A stretch of 64,000 nucleotides of DNA from positions 62,001-126,000 of the forward strand of contig NZ_ABCT01000004.1 in the NCBI RefSeq assembly GCF_000170915.1, given 5' to 3'. The notes below the pieces were generated by a model. It ran no database searches, had not been told where the DNA came from, and saw only the letters and a list, made by a program, of their open reading frames with translations. Positions 55,676 to 64,000 of this stretch are shown here, piece after piece (the stretch's first letter is position 1; each line of letters opens with the position of its first letter). Both the position numbers and the translations under genes were made by a program. This stretch comes from Limnobacter sp. MED105 (GTDB lineage Bacteria; Pseudomonadota; Gammaproteobacteria; Burkholderiales; Burkholderiaceae_B).

Positions 55676-56402
55676 CACTCGATCTACCACTGATTTTGCC
55701 TATGTACTGCACAGTGTGCCGTACAAGGAAACCAGTTTGATTGTTGAGTTGTTTTGCAAGGAACACGGGCGTTTGCCAGTGGTGGCGAAGGGCGCCAAAA
55801 GGCCGCATTCAGGTTTGCGGGCGGTGTTGGTTAGCTTTCAGCCACTTTCAGTTCGTTTTACCGGCAAGTCAGAAGTCAAAACCCTGATGCAAGCCGAGTG
55901 GCTGGGTGGTTTGATGTCGCCAGATGGAAAAGCTTTGTTTGCTGCTTATTATCTGAATGAATTACTGATGCGCGGTTTGAGCCGCGAGGACACGCACCCA
56001 GATTTGTTCGAGTTGTATCAAAACACCTTATTGGGTTTGGCTGGTGGCGATGACATGAATGTGTGTGTTCGCCAGTTTGAGGTGGGCTTGCTTCAATCCT
56101 TGGGATACGGCCTTGATTGGCAGCAGGACAGGACTGGCGTAGCAATTGATCCTGAGCGTCACTACGTGTGGCAAGACCACGAGGGTTGGTCTCCCTCAGA
56201 CGGGGGAAATGTAAACAATTCGACGAGTAGCAGCGTTGAGCAGATGGTCCAGGGATTGTGGATTGCTGAAATTCAGAATGGCATTTGGTCAAAGTCTGCT
56301 GCGAGTGCCTTAAAACCGATTACCCGCAAACTGTTGATGACGCACATCGCGCCCAACGGTTTGATGTCTAGAGTCTGGATGGAGCATTTGTTAAGAGCAT
56401 GA
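55668..56402 (+). CDS. recO: DNA repair protein RecO
   Basis: RecO works with RecF and RecR to load RecA on gapped DNA. The 244-residue protein has an N-terminal OB-fold ([31 protein letters not shown]) and the helical C-terminal domain with [21 protein letters not shown]. It lacks the zinc cysteines of some homologues. It starts at ATG 55668 within the end of era and overlaps pdxJ by four bases. Confidence 0.94.
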   Translation: MNNTRSTTDFAYVLHSVPYKETSLIVELFCKEHGRLPVVAKGAKRPHSGLRAVLVSFQPLSVRFTGKSEVKTLMQAEWLGGLMSPDGKALFAAYYLNELLMRGLSREDTHPDLFELYQNTLLGLAGGDDMNVCVRQFEVGLLQSLGYGLDWQQDRTGVAIDPERHYVWQDHEGWSPSDGGNVNNSTSSSVEQMVQGLWIAEIQNGIWSKSAASALKPITRKLLMTHIAPNGLMSRVWMEHLLRA

Positions 56403-57139
56403 TTGAACTCGGTGTAAACATTGATCACGTGGCCACGATCCGCCAAGCCCGCAGGGGGCATGAGCCCGATCCATTGCGGGCTGCTCTGCTGGCTGAAGAA
56501 TATGGCGCGGATGCCATCACCGTGCATGTTCGTGAAGACAGGCGCCACATGCAGGATGACGATGTGCGAAGAATTCGGCCTTTGATCAGTACGCGTATGA
56601 ATTTTGAGTGTGCGGTGGTTGAGGAAATGATTCGCCTGGTCGAGGATGTAAAGCCTCAGGACGTGTGCTTTGTGCCTGAACGCCGGGAAGAAGTGACGAC
56701 CGAGGGCGGCCTGGATGTGATTGGTGGTTTTCACCTGATCGCGCCTGCTGTGGCACGTTTGAAAGACCAAGGAATGAGAATTTCGCTGTTCATTGACCCA
56801 GACTTGGATCAAATCGAGGCAGCCTTGAAATGCGGCGCGGACGCGATTGAGTTGCACACTGGGCGATATGCCCACGCGCTGGGATCTGCGGTAGAGCTCG
56901 AGCTGTCCAGAATTCGGAAGTCGGCCAATTTTGGGGTGGCCGAGGGCCTACGAGTGAATGCAGGGCACGGCTTGAATTACGACAATGTGCAACCAGTGGC
57001 CGCGATTGAAACCATTTCAGAGTTGAACATTGGTCATAGCATTGTTGCCAATGCGGTGTTCATGGGTTGGGAAGGCGCAATCAAGAAAATGAAAGAGCTT
57101 ATGATTTCAGCAAAATTGGATGCAATTCGGCCCCGATAG
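56399..57139 (+). CDS. pdxJ: Pyridoxine 5'-phosphate synthase
   Basis: PdxJ condenses 1-deoxyxylulose 5-phosphate with 3-amino-2-oxopropyl phosphate to make pyridoxine phosphate. The 246-residue barrel begins [19 protein letters not shown] and has [21 protein letters not shown] and [12 protein letters not shown]. Its ATG overlaps the recO stop. pdxJ-acpS linkage is conserved. Confidence 0.97.
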   Translation: MIELGVNIDHVATIRQARRGHEPDPLRAALLAEEYGADAITVHVREDRRHMQDDDVRRIRPLISTRMNFECAVVEEMIRLVEDVKPQDVCFVPERREEVTTEGGLDVIGGFHLIAPAVARLKDQGMRISLFIDPDLDQIEAALKCGADAIELHTGRYAHALGSAVELELSRIRKSANFGVAEGLRVNAGHGLNYDNVQPVAAIETISELNIGHSIVANAVFMGWEGAIKKMKELMISAKLDAIRPR

Positions 57140-57163
57140 ACGAAAATAGGTTTAATTGCCTCG

Positions 57164-57568
57164 ATGATAGATGACATTCTTGGTTTGGGTTGTGACATTC
57201 TTGAGGTAGATCGGCTTGAGGGTTTGTTGCGCAAGGGCAGGGATGTGTTTATCAAACGCGTGCTGACTACAGCAGAGATTGATGAATACGAACGCCGATC
57301 CGACAAATCAGCCATTCGAGGAACCTTGTTTGTTGCAACACGCTATTGCGCCAAAGAAGCTTTTTCCAAGGCCATGGGCACAGGAGTGGGTGCCCATTTT
57401 TCGTTCCAGGATTTGTCAGTGTTGAATAGCGATTCCGGGGCACCCGTTTTGGTCTATTCCGAACGTCTCGAGAATTGGTTACAGTCCCGCAGGGCTCAGG
57501 CAAAAATTTCAATCAGTGATGAACAAAATTACGTGATTGCAACGGTAATTTTATATTCAAAACAATAA
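57164..57568 (+). CDS. acpS: Holo-ACP synthase
   Basis: AcpS transfers phosphopantetheine from CoA to the ACP serine. The metal-binding motifs are GLGCDILEVDR (Asp) and RYCAKEAFSKAMGTG (Glu). The 134-residue length is normal. It is likely to modify the AcpP encoded 11 kb upstream. Confidence 0.95.
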   Translation: MIDDILGLGCDILEVDRLEGLLRKGRDVFIKRVLTTAEIDEYERRSDKSAIRGTLFVATRYCAKEAFSKAMGTGVGAHFSFQDLSVLNSDSGAPVLVYSERLENWLQSRRAQAKISISDEQNYVIATVILYSKQ

Positions 57569-57592
57569 ATTACATTAAGGAATTCATTCAAT

Positions 57593-58615
57593 ATGCTAGG
57601 TCCATTCATCATTGGTTTGACGGGTTTGACTTTGTCCAAAGAGGACATTGCACGTATTCAAAACCCGGCCGTTGGCGGACTTATTCTTTTCACGCGGAAC
57701 TTTGAAAGCAAAGCGCAACTCATTGATTTGGTAGAATCTATTCGCTCAAACGGCGGTTTGAGCAAACCTGTTTTCGTGGATCACGAGGGCGGCAGAGTAC
57801 AGCGTTTTCGGAACGGCTTTACTGCAATTCCGTCGATGCGCCAAATTGGACAGCGTGCCGAAACTGATTTTGATGATGCAGTGCTTTTGGCCCGTGAGGC
57901 AGGCTTTGTCATGGCCGCCGAATTGCGCGCCTGTGGCATTGATATGAGTTTTGCGCCCGTACTGGACCTGGATTGGGGCAATAGCGAAATTATCGGGGAC
58001 CGCTCGTTTGGCAAAGACGCCCGAATGGTCTCCCGCCTGTCCTCGGCCTTGATGAATGGCATGGCCCTTGCAGGCATGCAAGCCTGCGGAAAACACTTTC
58101 CAGGGCATGGTTGGGTGAGCTTGGACAGCCATTTGGCTTTGCCTCACGACAATCGCTCATTGAATGAAATTTTGAAGGTGGACGCGCTGCCCTACCAATT
58201 GAATTCGACCCTGAACATGGCCAGCATCATGCCGGCTCACGTGGTGTATTCCGAGGTGGACCCTATGCCAGCGTGTTTCTCCAGCTTCTGGATTCAGGAG
58301 GTGTTGAGGGTGAAGTTCAGCTTTGATGGTGCAGTGATCAGCGATGACCTGGACATGGTGGGGGCGCATGGAGTGGGGGATATTCGTGCCCGAGCAAGCG
58401 CTGCTTTGCAGGCGGGGTGTGATGCCGTACTGGCTTGCAACAACTTCGATGACATTGACACTTTGGTTAATAAACCAGTGCCCGAAGTTCATGAAAACAG
58501 GGAAGTAAGAAGCCGTCGCCTGAGTCGTTTGCTATCCGGGCAATCGATGAATTGGGACGATCTGCGTCAGAGTTATGTGTACCAGGCTGCAATTGACAGA
58601 ATAAGCAATGCCTGA
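57593..58615 (+). CDS. nagZ: Beta-N-acetylhexosaminidase
   Basis: NagZ removes N-acetylglucosamine from cell wall muropeptides during recycling. The glycoside hydrolase family 3 protein (340 residues) has DHEGGRVQRFR, CGKHFPGHG with the catalytic histidine, and the nucleophile aspartate in ISDDLDMVGA. No signal peptide is present, consistent with the cytoplasm. It ends the long operon before a terminator. Confidence 0.95.
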   Translation: MLGPFIIGLTGLTLSKEDIARIQNPAVGGLILFTRNFESKAQLIDLVESIRSNGGLSKPVFVDHEGGRVQRFRNGFTAIPSMRQIGQRAETDFDDAVLLAREAGFVMAAELRACGIDMSFAPVLDLDWGNSEIIGDRSFGKDARMVSRLSSALMNGMALAGMQACGKHFPGHGWVSLDSHLALPHDNRSLNEILKVDALPYQLNSTLNMASIMPAHVVYSEVDPMPACFSSFWIQEVLRVKFSFDGAVISDDLDMVGAHGVGDIRARASAALQAGCDAVLACNNFDDIDTLVNKPVPEVHENREVRSRRLSRLLSGQSMNWDDLRQSYVYQAAIDRISNA

Positions 58616-58628
58616 ATTACTGTTCGTT

Positions 58629-58666
58629 AAAAAAAGCCGCCAGTGTTTTGACTGGCGGCTTTTTTA
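58629..58666. terminator. Terminator after nagZ (bidirectional)
   Basis: AGCCGCCAGT (58635-58644) and ACTGGCGGCT (58651-58660) form a perfect stem with a GTTTTG loop. It is flanked by A-run and T-run on the two sides, so it serves nagZ and the convergent foldase gene. Confidence 0.92.
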
Positions 58667-58686
58667 ATTCAGGACACTGAAAGTGT

Positions 58687-59469
58687 TTACTTGACCTTGG
58701 CACCTGACAACAGTTTGCCCTGGTACTCTTCCCACTTGTCGTTGATCATTTTCTGCTCAAGCTGCGGGCGAATTTCCTCAAGCTTGGGTGGGGTGGCCTG
58801 ACGGGTATCGGCCAATAGAATGACGTGGTAACCAAACTGGCTCTTCACTGGGGTCTTGGTGTATTCGCCTTTCTTCAGGCCGACCATGGCTTGAGAAAAC
58901 TCGGGCACAAAGCTGTTGGGGTTGGCCCAATCAAGGTCACCACCATTGGGTGCTGAACCGGGATCTTTGGACTTGGCCTTAGCGATGTCTGCGAATTTTC
59001 CGCCTTTGCCCAACTGGTCGATAATTGCTTTGGCTTCGGCTTCTTGCTCAACCAGAATGTGGCTGGCGCGGAACTCGCTGCCGCCCATCATTTTGGCAAT
59101 TTCAGCATATGCGGTTTCGACTTCTTTGTCGGTCAGCTTGGTGTTCTTGTAAAAGTCTTCACGCAATGCATTGGCCAAAATGGCCTGATTCATCATTTGC
59201 ACCTGATATTTCACTTCAGGGCTGCTTCCCAAGCCTTTCTTCACGGCTTCCTGCTTCATCACTTCCTGATTGATCAGTTCTTGACGAATGGTGGCGCGCA
59301 TTTCCGGTGAGGCAGCCTGGCCGCGCTTTTCCTGCTCGGCCATGATGAAGTCAACCAGCGCGCTTGGAATGGACTGACCATTCACCACAGCGGCGTTTTG
59401 AGCATGCACGGGGGTGCCCAGAACCAGTACGGCGGCCAGGCAAGTTGCTTTCAGGGTGGTTTTCAACAT
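58687..59469 (-). CDS. Periplasmic parvulin-type peptidyl-prolyl isomerase
   Basis: This 260-residue foldase has a signal peptide ending near TPVHAQ, an N-terminal SurA/PrsA-like helical chaperone region, and a rotamase domain (SHILVEQEAEA, GGDLDWANPN, FGYHVILL) at about residues 135-230. It likely helps fold periplasmic or outer membrane proteins. Many betaproteobacteria have such a gene beside bolA-yciB. Confidence 0.92.
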   Translation of the reverse strand: MLKTTLKATCLAAVLVLGTPVHAQNAAVVNGQSIPSALVDFIMAEQEKRGQAASPEMRATIRQELINQEVMKQEAVKKGLGSSPEVKYQVQMMNQAILANALREDFYKNTKLTDKEVETAYAEIAKMMGGSEFRASHILVEQEAEAKAIIDQLGKGGKFADIAKAKSKDPGSAPNGGDLDWANPNSFVPEFSQAMVGLKKGEYTKTPVKSQFGYHVILLADTRQATPPKLEEIRPQLEQKMINDKWEEYQGKLLSGAKVK

Positions 59470-59526
59470 AACAAAATAACCTTGTGTCTCAGAGAGTTAA
59501 TACGGATGACTTTGGCTGCCATTCAT

Positions 59527-59796
59527 TCATGCGTCTTCGGTGGAGTCCTCAGTGGAATCAATAGCCAAGGCGTGGATTTCTTTTTTCATCCATTCTGCCA
59601 AAGCATCATACACGAGACGATGGCGCGCTAATGTTCTCAGCCCATTGAAGCGTGCAGACTTCAGTTTGACCCGGTAATGCCGCCCGCCAGACTTGGCACC
59701 TTCATGCCCCGCATGTAGGTGAGATTCATCAATCACTTCCACTTCGGCATCGAGTGCAGTTTCAAGGCGCTGTTTGATGTCTTCACTAGTGACCAT
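59527..59796 (-). CDS. BolA family protein
   Basis: This 89-residue BolA-like protein has the helix-turn motif and the conserved SHLHAGHEGAKSGG and ARHRLVYDAL segments, including the invariant histidine. BolA proteins bind Fe-S clusters with monothiol glutaredoxins or regulate transcription. It begins three bases after the yciB stop. Confidence 0.92.
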   Translation of the reverse strand: MVTSEDIKQRLETALDAEVEVIDESHLHAGHEGAKSGGRHYRVKLKSARFNGLRTLARHRLVYDALAEWMKKEIHALAIDSTEDSTEDA

Positions 59797-59799
59797 GGA

Positions 59800-60435
59800 T
59801 TACTTGGCCTCGCTGTTTTGTTCATTGGGTTGTTTCATATGTTTCGACATGTAAAAGCCTTGCCCAAACACGAAGATCAGGGTGGCCCCCAAAGAGCCGA
59901 ATAATTTGAAGTCCACCCACACCTCGGTCGAGAAGGAGTAGGCAACCGCAATGTTCAAAACGGCCATCACGACAAAAAAGCTGACCCAGGCCCACAATAA
60001 ATTCACCCATGCATGGGGCGGCAGCTCAACCTGGCCTTTCATCATCAATTCAATCGGATTTCGCTTGAAGGCATATGCAATCAGGAAACCTGCTGCCATG
60101 GCCAGGTAAAGAACGGTGGGTTTCCACTTGATGAAGGTTTCATTCTGCAAAATCAATGTGGCCCCGCCAAACACGGCGATCAGGATCAGGCCGATCCACT
60201 GCATGTTCTCTACCTTTTTGCCGGTGGCTTTCTGGTAAATAATTTGCAGCACTGTGGCCAGAATGGCGACCACTGTGGCGAGCAAAATTGGCAATTGTGC
60301 TGTTTGTACTTCTGCATTGGAAATACTGCCCAGGATGGGCTCCAGCATGGCTTGAGCCAGTTCGGGGTTGCTGCCAGCCCATTTGAAGCTGACGAAAAAC
60401 AGAACAATCGGTAGAAAATCGAGTAACAGTTTCAT
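59800..60435 (-). CDS. yciB: Inner membrane septation protein YciB
   Basis: This 211-residue protein has about five to six hydrophobic helices and the family's start (LLLDFLPIVLFFVSFKW) and MQWIGLILIAVFGGATL. YciB affects cell division and envelope integrity. The C-terminal tail is charged. It is in an operon with bolA, probably also with msrB. Confidence 0.93.
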   Translation of the reverse strand: MKLLLDFLPIVLFFVSFKWAGSNPELAQAMLEPILGSISNAEVQTAQLPILLATVVAILATVLQIIYQKATGKKVENMQWIGLILIAVFGGATLILQNETFIKWKPTVLYLAMAAGFLIAYAFKRNPIELMMKGQVELPPHAWVNLLWAWVSFFVVMAVLNIAVAYSFSTEVWVDFKLFGSLGATLIFVFGQGFYMSKHMKQPNEQNSEAK

Positions 60436-60453
60436 GTTGTAGTTGTAGTGTAG

Positions 60454-60867
60454 TTAAGCCGATGAGTCTGATGCAAAGGGTTCAAACGCCAAGCTGACCG
60501 AGTTGATGCAGTACCGCAGGCCAGTGGGTGCGGGCCCATCTTCGAACACGTGCCCCAAATGGGAATCGCATATCTTACAGGTCACCTCGGTGCGAACCAT
60601 GCCGTAGCTGCGGTCTGTGTGTTCTTCAATGTTGTCAGGGTTCAACGGTGCAAAGTAGCTGGGCCACCCACAGCCAGAGTCAAATTTTGTGTCGGACGCA
60701 AACAAAGGTGTGGCACAGCAAATGCAGCGGTATATGCCGGGTTCGTGATGATCCCAGTATTGTCCGGTGAAGGCGCGCTCGGTGCCTTTTTTTCGGGTGA
60801 CTTCAAAGCTCGTGGGCGTGAGCTCTTCCCGCCATTGGGCCTCTGTTTTCACTATTTTTTCTGTCAT
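60454..60867 (-). CDS. msrB: Peptide-methionine (R)-S-oxide reductase
   Basis: MsrB reduces methionine-R-sulfoxide. The 137-residue protein has two zinc CxxC motifs (CICC, CKIC), the GCGWPSYF box, and the catalytic cysteine in RYCINSVSL. The Cys form is encoded, not selenocysteine. It lies 18 bases after selO and before yciB. Confidence 0.96.
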   Translation of the reverse strand: MTEKIVKTEAQWREELTPTSFEVTRKKGTERAFTGQYWDHHEPGIYRCICCATPLFASDTKFDSGCGWPSYFAPLNPDNIEEHTDRSYGMVRTEVTCKICDSHLGHVFEDGPAPTGLRYCINSVSLAFEPFASDSSA

Positions 60868-60885
60868 GGTCTTGGTCTCCGTAAT

Positions 60886-62454
60886 TCATGACGAACAGCT
60901 CAGCACCAGCGATTTGGCCCAGTCGGGTGGCTGTGCCGTGTAGTCGCCTAGCAGTGACGCCGCATTGTAAGGGTCAGACAACGCCGCAAACAATCGGTTC
61001 ACCTCAGCAAAATCACCCTTTTGCGCTTGCTCAATCGCGTGCTGTAGCAGGTGGTTGCGCAGCACGAACGCCGGGTTGGTCTGATCCAGATTTATTCGCC
61101 AGGCTTCCACGCTGGAAGTCGGCTGGCTTGTTGCTTTTAGCCATTCGTTCAGCCACAGCTTTGAGTTGTTCAGCTGCGCTTCATCGCCCAAAGCCAGCGG
61201 GAAAAAGGGGCTTTGCTGCCAGCTGGCGAAGTTTTCTTCCAAAGTGGCTGTTGGGTTCAGTGCAGAAATTGATCTAAAAAACCGGGTGAAATCCAGCGTG
61301 TGTTCGTGCATGAATTTCAGGGTGTTTTCAATCAGGGTGTCTACGGCATCGCCTTGCTCATGGGCCAAGCCCAATTTGCGTGCAAACAGGGTGCTGTGCT
61401 CTGCATGGAAAACATCTGCAAAGCCATCCAGCAGGTTTTGAAGCGTCTCTTTGCTGTCAGGGATCAGTGGGCTCAGGGCCTGGGCCAAGGCATACAAGTT
61501 CCAGTGGGCAATTCTGGGTTGGTTGCGGTAGCTGTATCGCCCTTGGTGATCGGAATGGTTGCAAATGTGGTCAATGTCGAAACCGTCCATGAAGCCATAG
61601 GGACCATAGTCGATGGTTAAACCCAGCAAGCTCATGTTGTCGGTGTTCATCACACCATGACAAAACCCCACTGCCTGCCACTGGGCCGCCATGCGCGCAG
61701 TGCGCGCGACGACCACGCCCAGCCACTGTAGCAAGCCAGCGTGGAAACTGGTTTCAGTGTCGCCCAGGTCAATGTCGGGGTGATGTTGTTCAATGTGCCA
61801 GCTCAACAGGTTGCGCAAGGCGTCCAGTTGATTGGTGTAGCAAAAAAATTCCACATGACCAAACCGCATGAAACTCTCGCTGACGCGGCAAACCACCGCG
61901 GCAGTTTCTGTTGTTTCACGAAACACGGGGTCAACGCTGGCAGTCAGGCTGAGCGCACGTGTGGTGGGTATGCCGAGCGCGTGCATGGCTTCAGACGCCA
62001 AATATTCACGTATAGAAGAGCGAAGCACCGCGCGGCCGTCCGCATGGCGGGAATAGGGGGTAGGGCCGGCGCCCTTGAGTTGTAGCTGGCGGTACTGTTT
62101 GCCCTTGCGAATTTCTGCAATCAGCAGGGCTCGGCCATCGCCCAGCTGGGGCACAAACTGCCCGAACTGGTGGCCGCAATATACGCTGGCTCGGCTTTGA
62201 TAACCGGGAAACGGGGTGTTGCCAGAAAGAACATCAATACCCTGTGCCTTGCTCAATTCTTCAGCATTTAAACCCACCTCATTGGCCAAGGCCGTATTCA
62301 GGTGAACCAGGCTGACTTCTGTGCGAAGGGGCGTGGCGGGCACTTCGGCAAGATATGGCGCACCTAAACTTGCGTATTCTTGAACCAAAATAGAATCGTG
62401 ATTATGAAACAAAGGGCGGTCCTGAAGTATAGTTTCGTTAAACAACCCCACCAT
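60886..62454 (-). CDS. selO: Protein adenylyltransferase SelO
   Basis: SelO is a pseudokinase-fold enzyme that AMPylates proteins in redox stress. The 522-residue product begins at ATG 62454 (MVGLFNETIL). Diagnostic stretches are YCGHQFGQFVPQLGDGRA, LQLKGAGPTPYSR (ATP-binding Lys), HGVMNTDNMS and TIDYGPYGFMDGFD (metal-binding Asp). The C-terminus is SCSS, where eukaryotic and some bacterial forms carry selenocysteine in place of this cysteine. A frame extension to 62796 is rejected because it runs across the divergent ligase. Confidence 0.95.
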   Translation of the reverse strand: MVGLFNETILQDRPLFHNHDSILVQEYASLGAPYLAEVPATPLRTEVSLVHLNTALANEVGLNAEELSKAQGIDVLSGNTPFPGYQSRASVYCGHQFGQFVPQLGDGRALLIAEIRKGKQYRQLQLKGAGPTPYSRHADGRAVLRSSIREYLASEAMHALGIPTTRALSLTASVDPVFRETTETAAVVCRVSESFMRFGHVEFFCYTNQLDALRNLLSWHIEQHHPDIDLGDTETSFHAGLLQWLGVVVARTARMAAQWQAVGFCHGVMNTDNMSLLGLTIDYGPYGFMDGFDIDHICNHSDHQGRYSYRNQPRIAHWNLYALAQALSPLIPDSKETLQNLLDGFADVFHAEHSTLFARKLGLAHEQGDAVDTLIENTLKFMHEHTLDFTRFFRSISALNPTATLEENFASWQQSPFFPLALGDEAQLNNSKLWLNEWLKATSQPTSSVEAWRINLDQTNPAFVLRNHLLQHAIEQAQKGDFAEVNRLFAALSDPYNAASLLGDYTAQPPDWAKSLVLSCSS

Positions 62455-62507
62455 TGTAGTCGGGGAAGGCCGCAGAACAAACGTAATACCTGGAGGAGAG
62501 AGCGCAA

Positions 62508-64000
62508 ATGCAAGGTTTGATGATGAACATGCCCCTGTTGATTTCATCGGTGATGGAACACGCAGAGCGGCACCACCCGCATGTTGAAGTTGTGTCACGC
62601 CGCACGGAAGGCGATATTCATCGGACCACCTACGGCGAAGTGGCCAAACGCACCAAGAAACTGGCCAATACCCTGACCAGCCTGGGTGTTCAACAAGGTG
62701 AAAACATTGCCACGTTGGCCTGGAACGGCTATCGCCATGTGGAAATTTATTATGCGGTGTCAGGTATGGGTGCAGTGGTGCACACCTTGAATCCACGCTT
62801 GTTTCCCGAGCAACTGGTTTACATCATCAACCATGCGAAAGACACAATGGTGTTTTTCGACAGCACCTTTGCGCCATTGATCAAAGCAATTGCGCCAGCA
62901 TGCCCAACCGTGAAGCGCTGGGTACAAATGTGCGATGAAGCTGCCATGCCTGCTGAGCAGGCAGTGGCGGGCTGCCTGAACTACGAAGCCTTGATCAAAG
63001 ACGCTTCGGATCACTATGTGTGGCCGCAACTGGATGAAAACGCAGCTTCAGGTCTGTGCTACACATCCGGTACAACTGGCAACCCAAAGGGGGCCTTGTA
63101 TTCACACAGGTCTACCGTACTTCATGCAATGGCGGCCTGCACACCCGATGCATTGGGCTTGAGCAGCCGCGACACCATTTTGCCTGTAGTGCCCATGTTC
63201 CACGTCAACGCTTGGGGTATCCCCTACATTGCCTTGATGACGGGTGCAAAAATGGTGATGCCTGGCGGGGCTTTGGATGGTGCTTCCATTTACGAACTGC
63301 TGGAAAGCGAGAAGGTGAATTTCTCGGCCGGCGTACCCACCGTGTGGTTGGGTTTGTTGAACCATGTACAGCAAAACGGGTTGAAGTTTACCTACTTTAA
63401 CCGCACCGTGATTGGTGGCTCTGCCGCGCCAGCAGCGATGATTAAAACGCTGAACAGTTTGGGTGTTGAGGTTATTCATGCCTGGGGCATGACTGAACTT
63501 TCGCCCCTGGGCACCGTATGCCGCTTGAAGGCTCAGCACATGGAGTTGTCGCTGGAAGAAAAGCAAAACATCATGCAAAAGCAGGGCACCGCAATTTTCG
63601 GTGTGGACATGAAAATTGTCAGCGACGATGGTGAGGAATTGCCTTGGGATGGCGAGGCCTTTGGTGATTTGCTGGTTCGCGGGCATTGGGTAATTGACAG
63701 CTACTACGGCGGAGAAGGTGCAAAGGCATTCACAACCGACAAGGATGGCAAGAAGTGGTTTGCCACCGGTGATGTTTCGAAGATCAATCGCGAAGGTTTC
63801 ATGCAGATTACGGATCGCAGCAAAGACGTGATCAAGTCAGGCGGTGAATGGATTAGCTCAATCGACCTTGAAAACGTGGCCATGGCGCACCCTGCGGTGC
63901 ATGAGGCGGCCGTGATTTCTGTTTACCATCCGAAATGGGATGAACGCCCACTGCTGGTGGTAGTGCGCAAGCCAGGTGTGGAGGTTAGCAGGGAAGAACT
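62508..64000 (+). CDS. Fatty-acyl-CoA ligase / AMP-binding enzyme (3' end outside window)
   Basis: The frame opens at ATG 62508 ([11 protein letters not shown]), preceded by GGAGGAG, and remains open to the window edge, about 497 codons. The AMP-binding motif is [36 protein letters not shown] and the hinge SGGEWISS follow, as in medium- or long-chain acyl-CoA ligases (AlkK-like). About 45 residues are missing compared with the usual 540. It activates fatty acids to acyl-CoA in the cytoplasm and is divergent from selO with 53 bases between. Confidence 0.93.
   Translation, partial: MQGLMMNMPLLISSVMEHAERHHPHVEVVSRRTEGDIHRTTYGEVAKRTKKLANTLTSLGVQQGENIATLAWNGYRHVEIYYAVSGMGAVVHTLNPRLFPEQLVYIINHAKDTMVFFDSTFAPLIKAIAPACPTVKRWVQMCDEAAMPAEQAVAGCLNYEALIKDASDHYVWPQLDENAASGLCYTSGTTGNPKGALYSHRSTVLHAMAACTPDALGLSSRDTILPVVPMFHVNAWGIPYIALMTGAKMVMPGGALDGASIYELLESEKVNFSAGVPTVWLGLLNHVQQNGLKFTYFNRTVIGGSAAPAAMIKTLNSLGVEVIHAWGMTELSPLGTVCRLKAQHMELSLEEKQNIMQKQGTAIFGVDMKIVSDDGEELPWDGEAFGDLLVRGHWVIDSYYGGEGAKAFTTDKDGKKWFATGDVSKINREGFMQITDRSKDVIKSGGEWISSIDLENVAMAHPAVHEAAVISVYHPKWDERPLLVVVRKPGVEVSREE

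Noticed and set aside
62455-62796. N-terminal extension of selO by 114 codons
   Set aside because: It runs antisense through the start of the divergent acyl-CoA ligase and its ribosome binding site; SelO homologues begin near 62454.

Overview
The window reads as one continuous stretch of chromosome from a betaproteobacterium of the order Burkholderiales. Two blocks point there: the gene order DUF177-rpmF-plsX-fabH-fabD-fabG-acpP-fabF-x-rpoE-rseA-rseB-mucD-lepA-lepB-rnc-era-recO-pdxJ-acpS-nagZ, and the DUF3305/DUF3306-linked formate dehydrogenase cluster. A Limnobacter-like genus is my best guess, but this is inference from gene content only. No rRNA, tRNA, CRISPR array, insertion sequence or phage gene was recognised. 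Coding density is high, and both edges cut genes (a DUF294-type protein at the left, an acyl-CoA ligase at the right).

Layout. Bases 1-2792 (+): the end of a nucleotidyltransferase-like signalling protein, a DnaQ-like exonuclease, and tRNA 2-selenouridine synthase. Bases 2793-6976 (-): an acyl-CoA/alcohol metabolism operon (fadH, DUF4442 thioesterase, iron-type alcohol dehydrogenase, hotdog thioesterase). Bases 7195-12719 (+): a large FtsX-type permease with no ATPase beside it, a group II truncated haemoglobin, rmuC and an asparaginase. Bases 12728-19518 (-): a complete type I secretion operon (ABC exporter, HlyD adaptor, a small cysteine-rich cadherin-like protein, and a TolC with an extra C-terminal NTF2-like Cds6-type domain). 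Bases 19619-23475 (-): molybdenum cofactor genes moaA-fdhD-mobA-moeA.

Bases 23596-32835 (+): the formate dehydrogenase locus. It comprises DUF3305, DUF3306, then behind a textbook sigma-54 promoter a poly-ferredoxin, a TorD-like chaperone, a small Tat-signal protein, FdhA (Cys form), FdhB, a small lipoprotein and the cytochrome b subunit. The divergent Moco operon supplies the bis-MGD cofactor and the FdhD sulfurtransferase this enzyme needs. Two terminators separate it from rne (-), which has a leader of about 375 nt. Bases 36410-39416 (+): rluC, a HAD phosphatase, a Rieske protein and an S49 peptidase. Bases 39433-40711 (-): an RsmI-like methyltransferase and maf. Bases 40786-47101 (+): L32 and the fatty acid synthesis cluster. 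Bases 47113-58615 (+): the sigma-E envelope stress operon, then lepA to nagZ. Bases 58687-62454 (-): a parvulin foldase, BolA, YciB, MsrB and SelO, divergent from the acyl-CoA ligase.

The least ordinary parts are the type I secretion operon at 12.7-19.5 kb, whose presumed cargo is small, rich in cysteine and lacks RTX repeats, and the regulatory region and accessory genes of the formate dehydrogenase operon. Most of the rest is conserved housekeeping, where the points of interest are RNA hairpins and start-codon arrangements.
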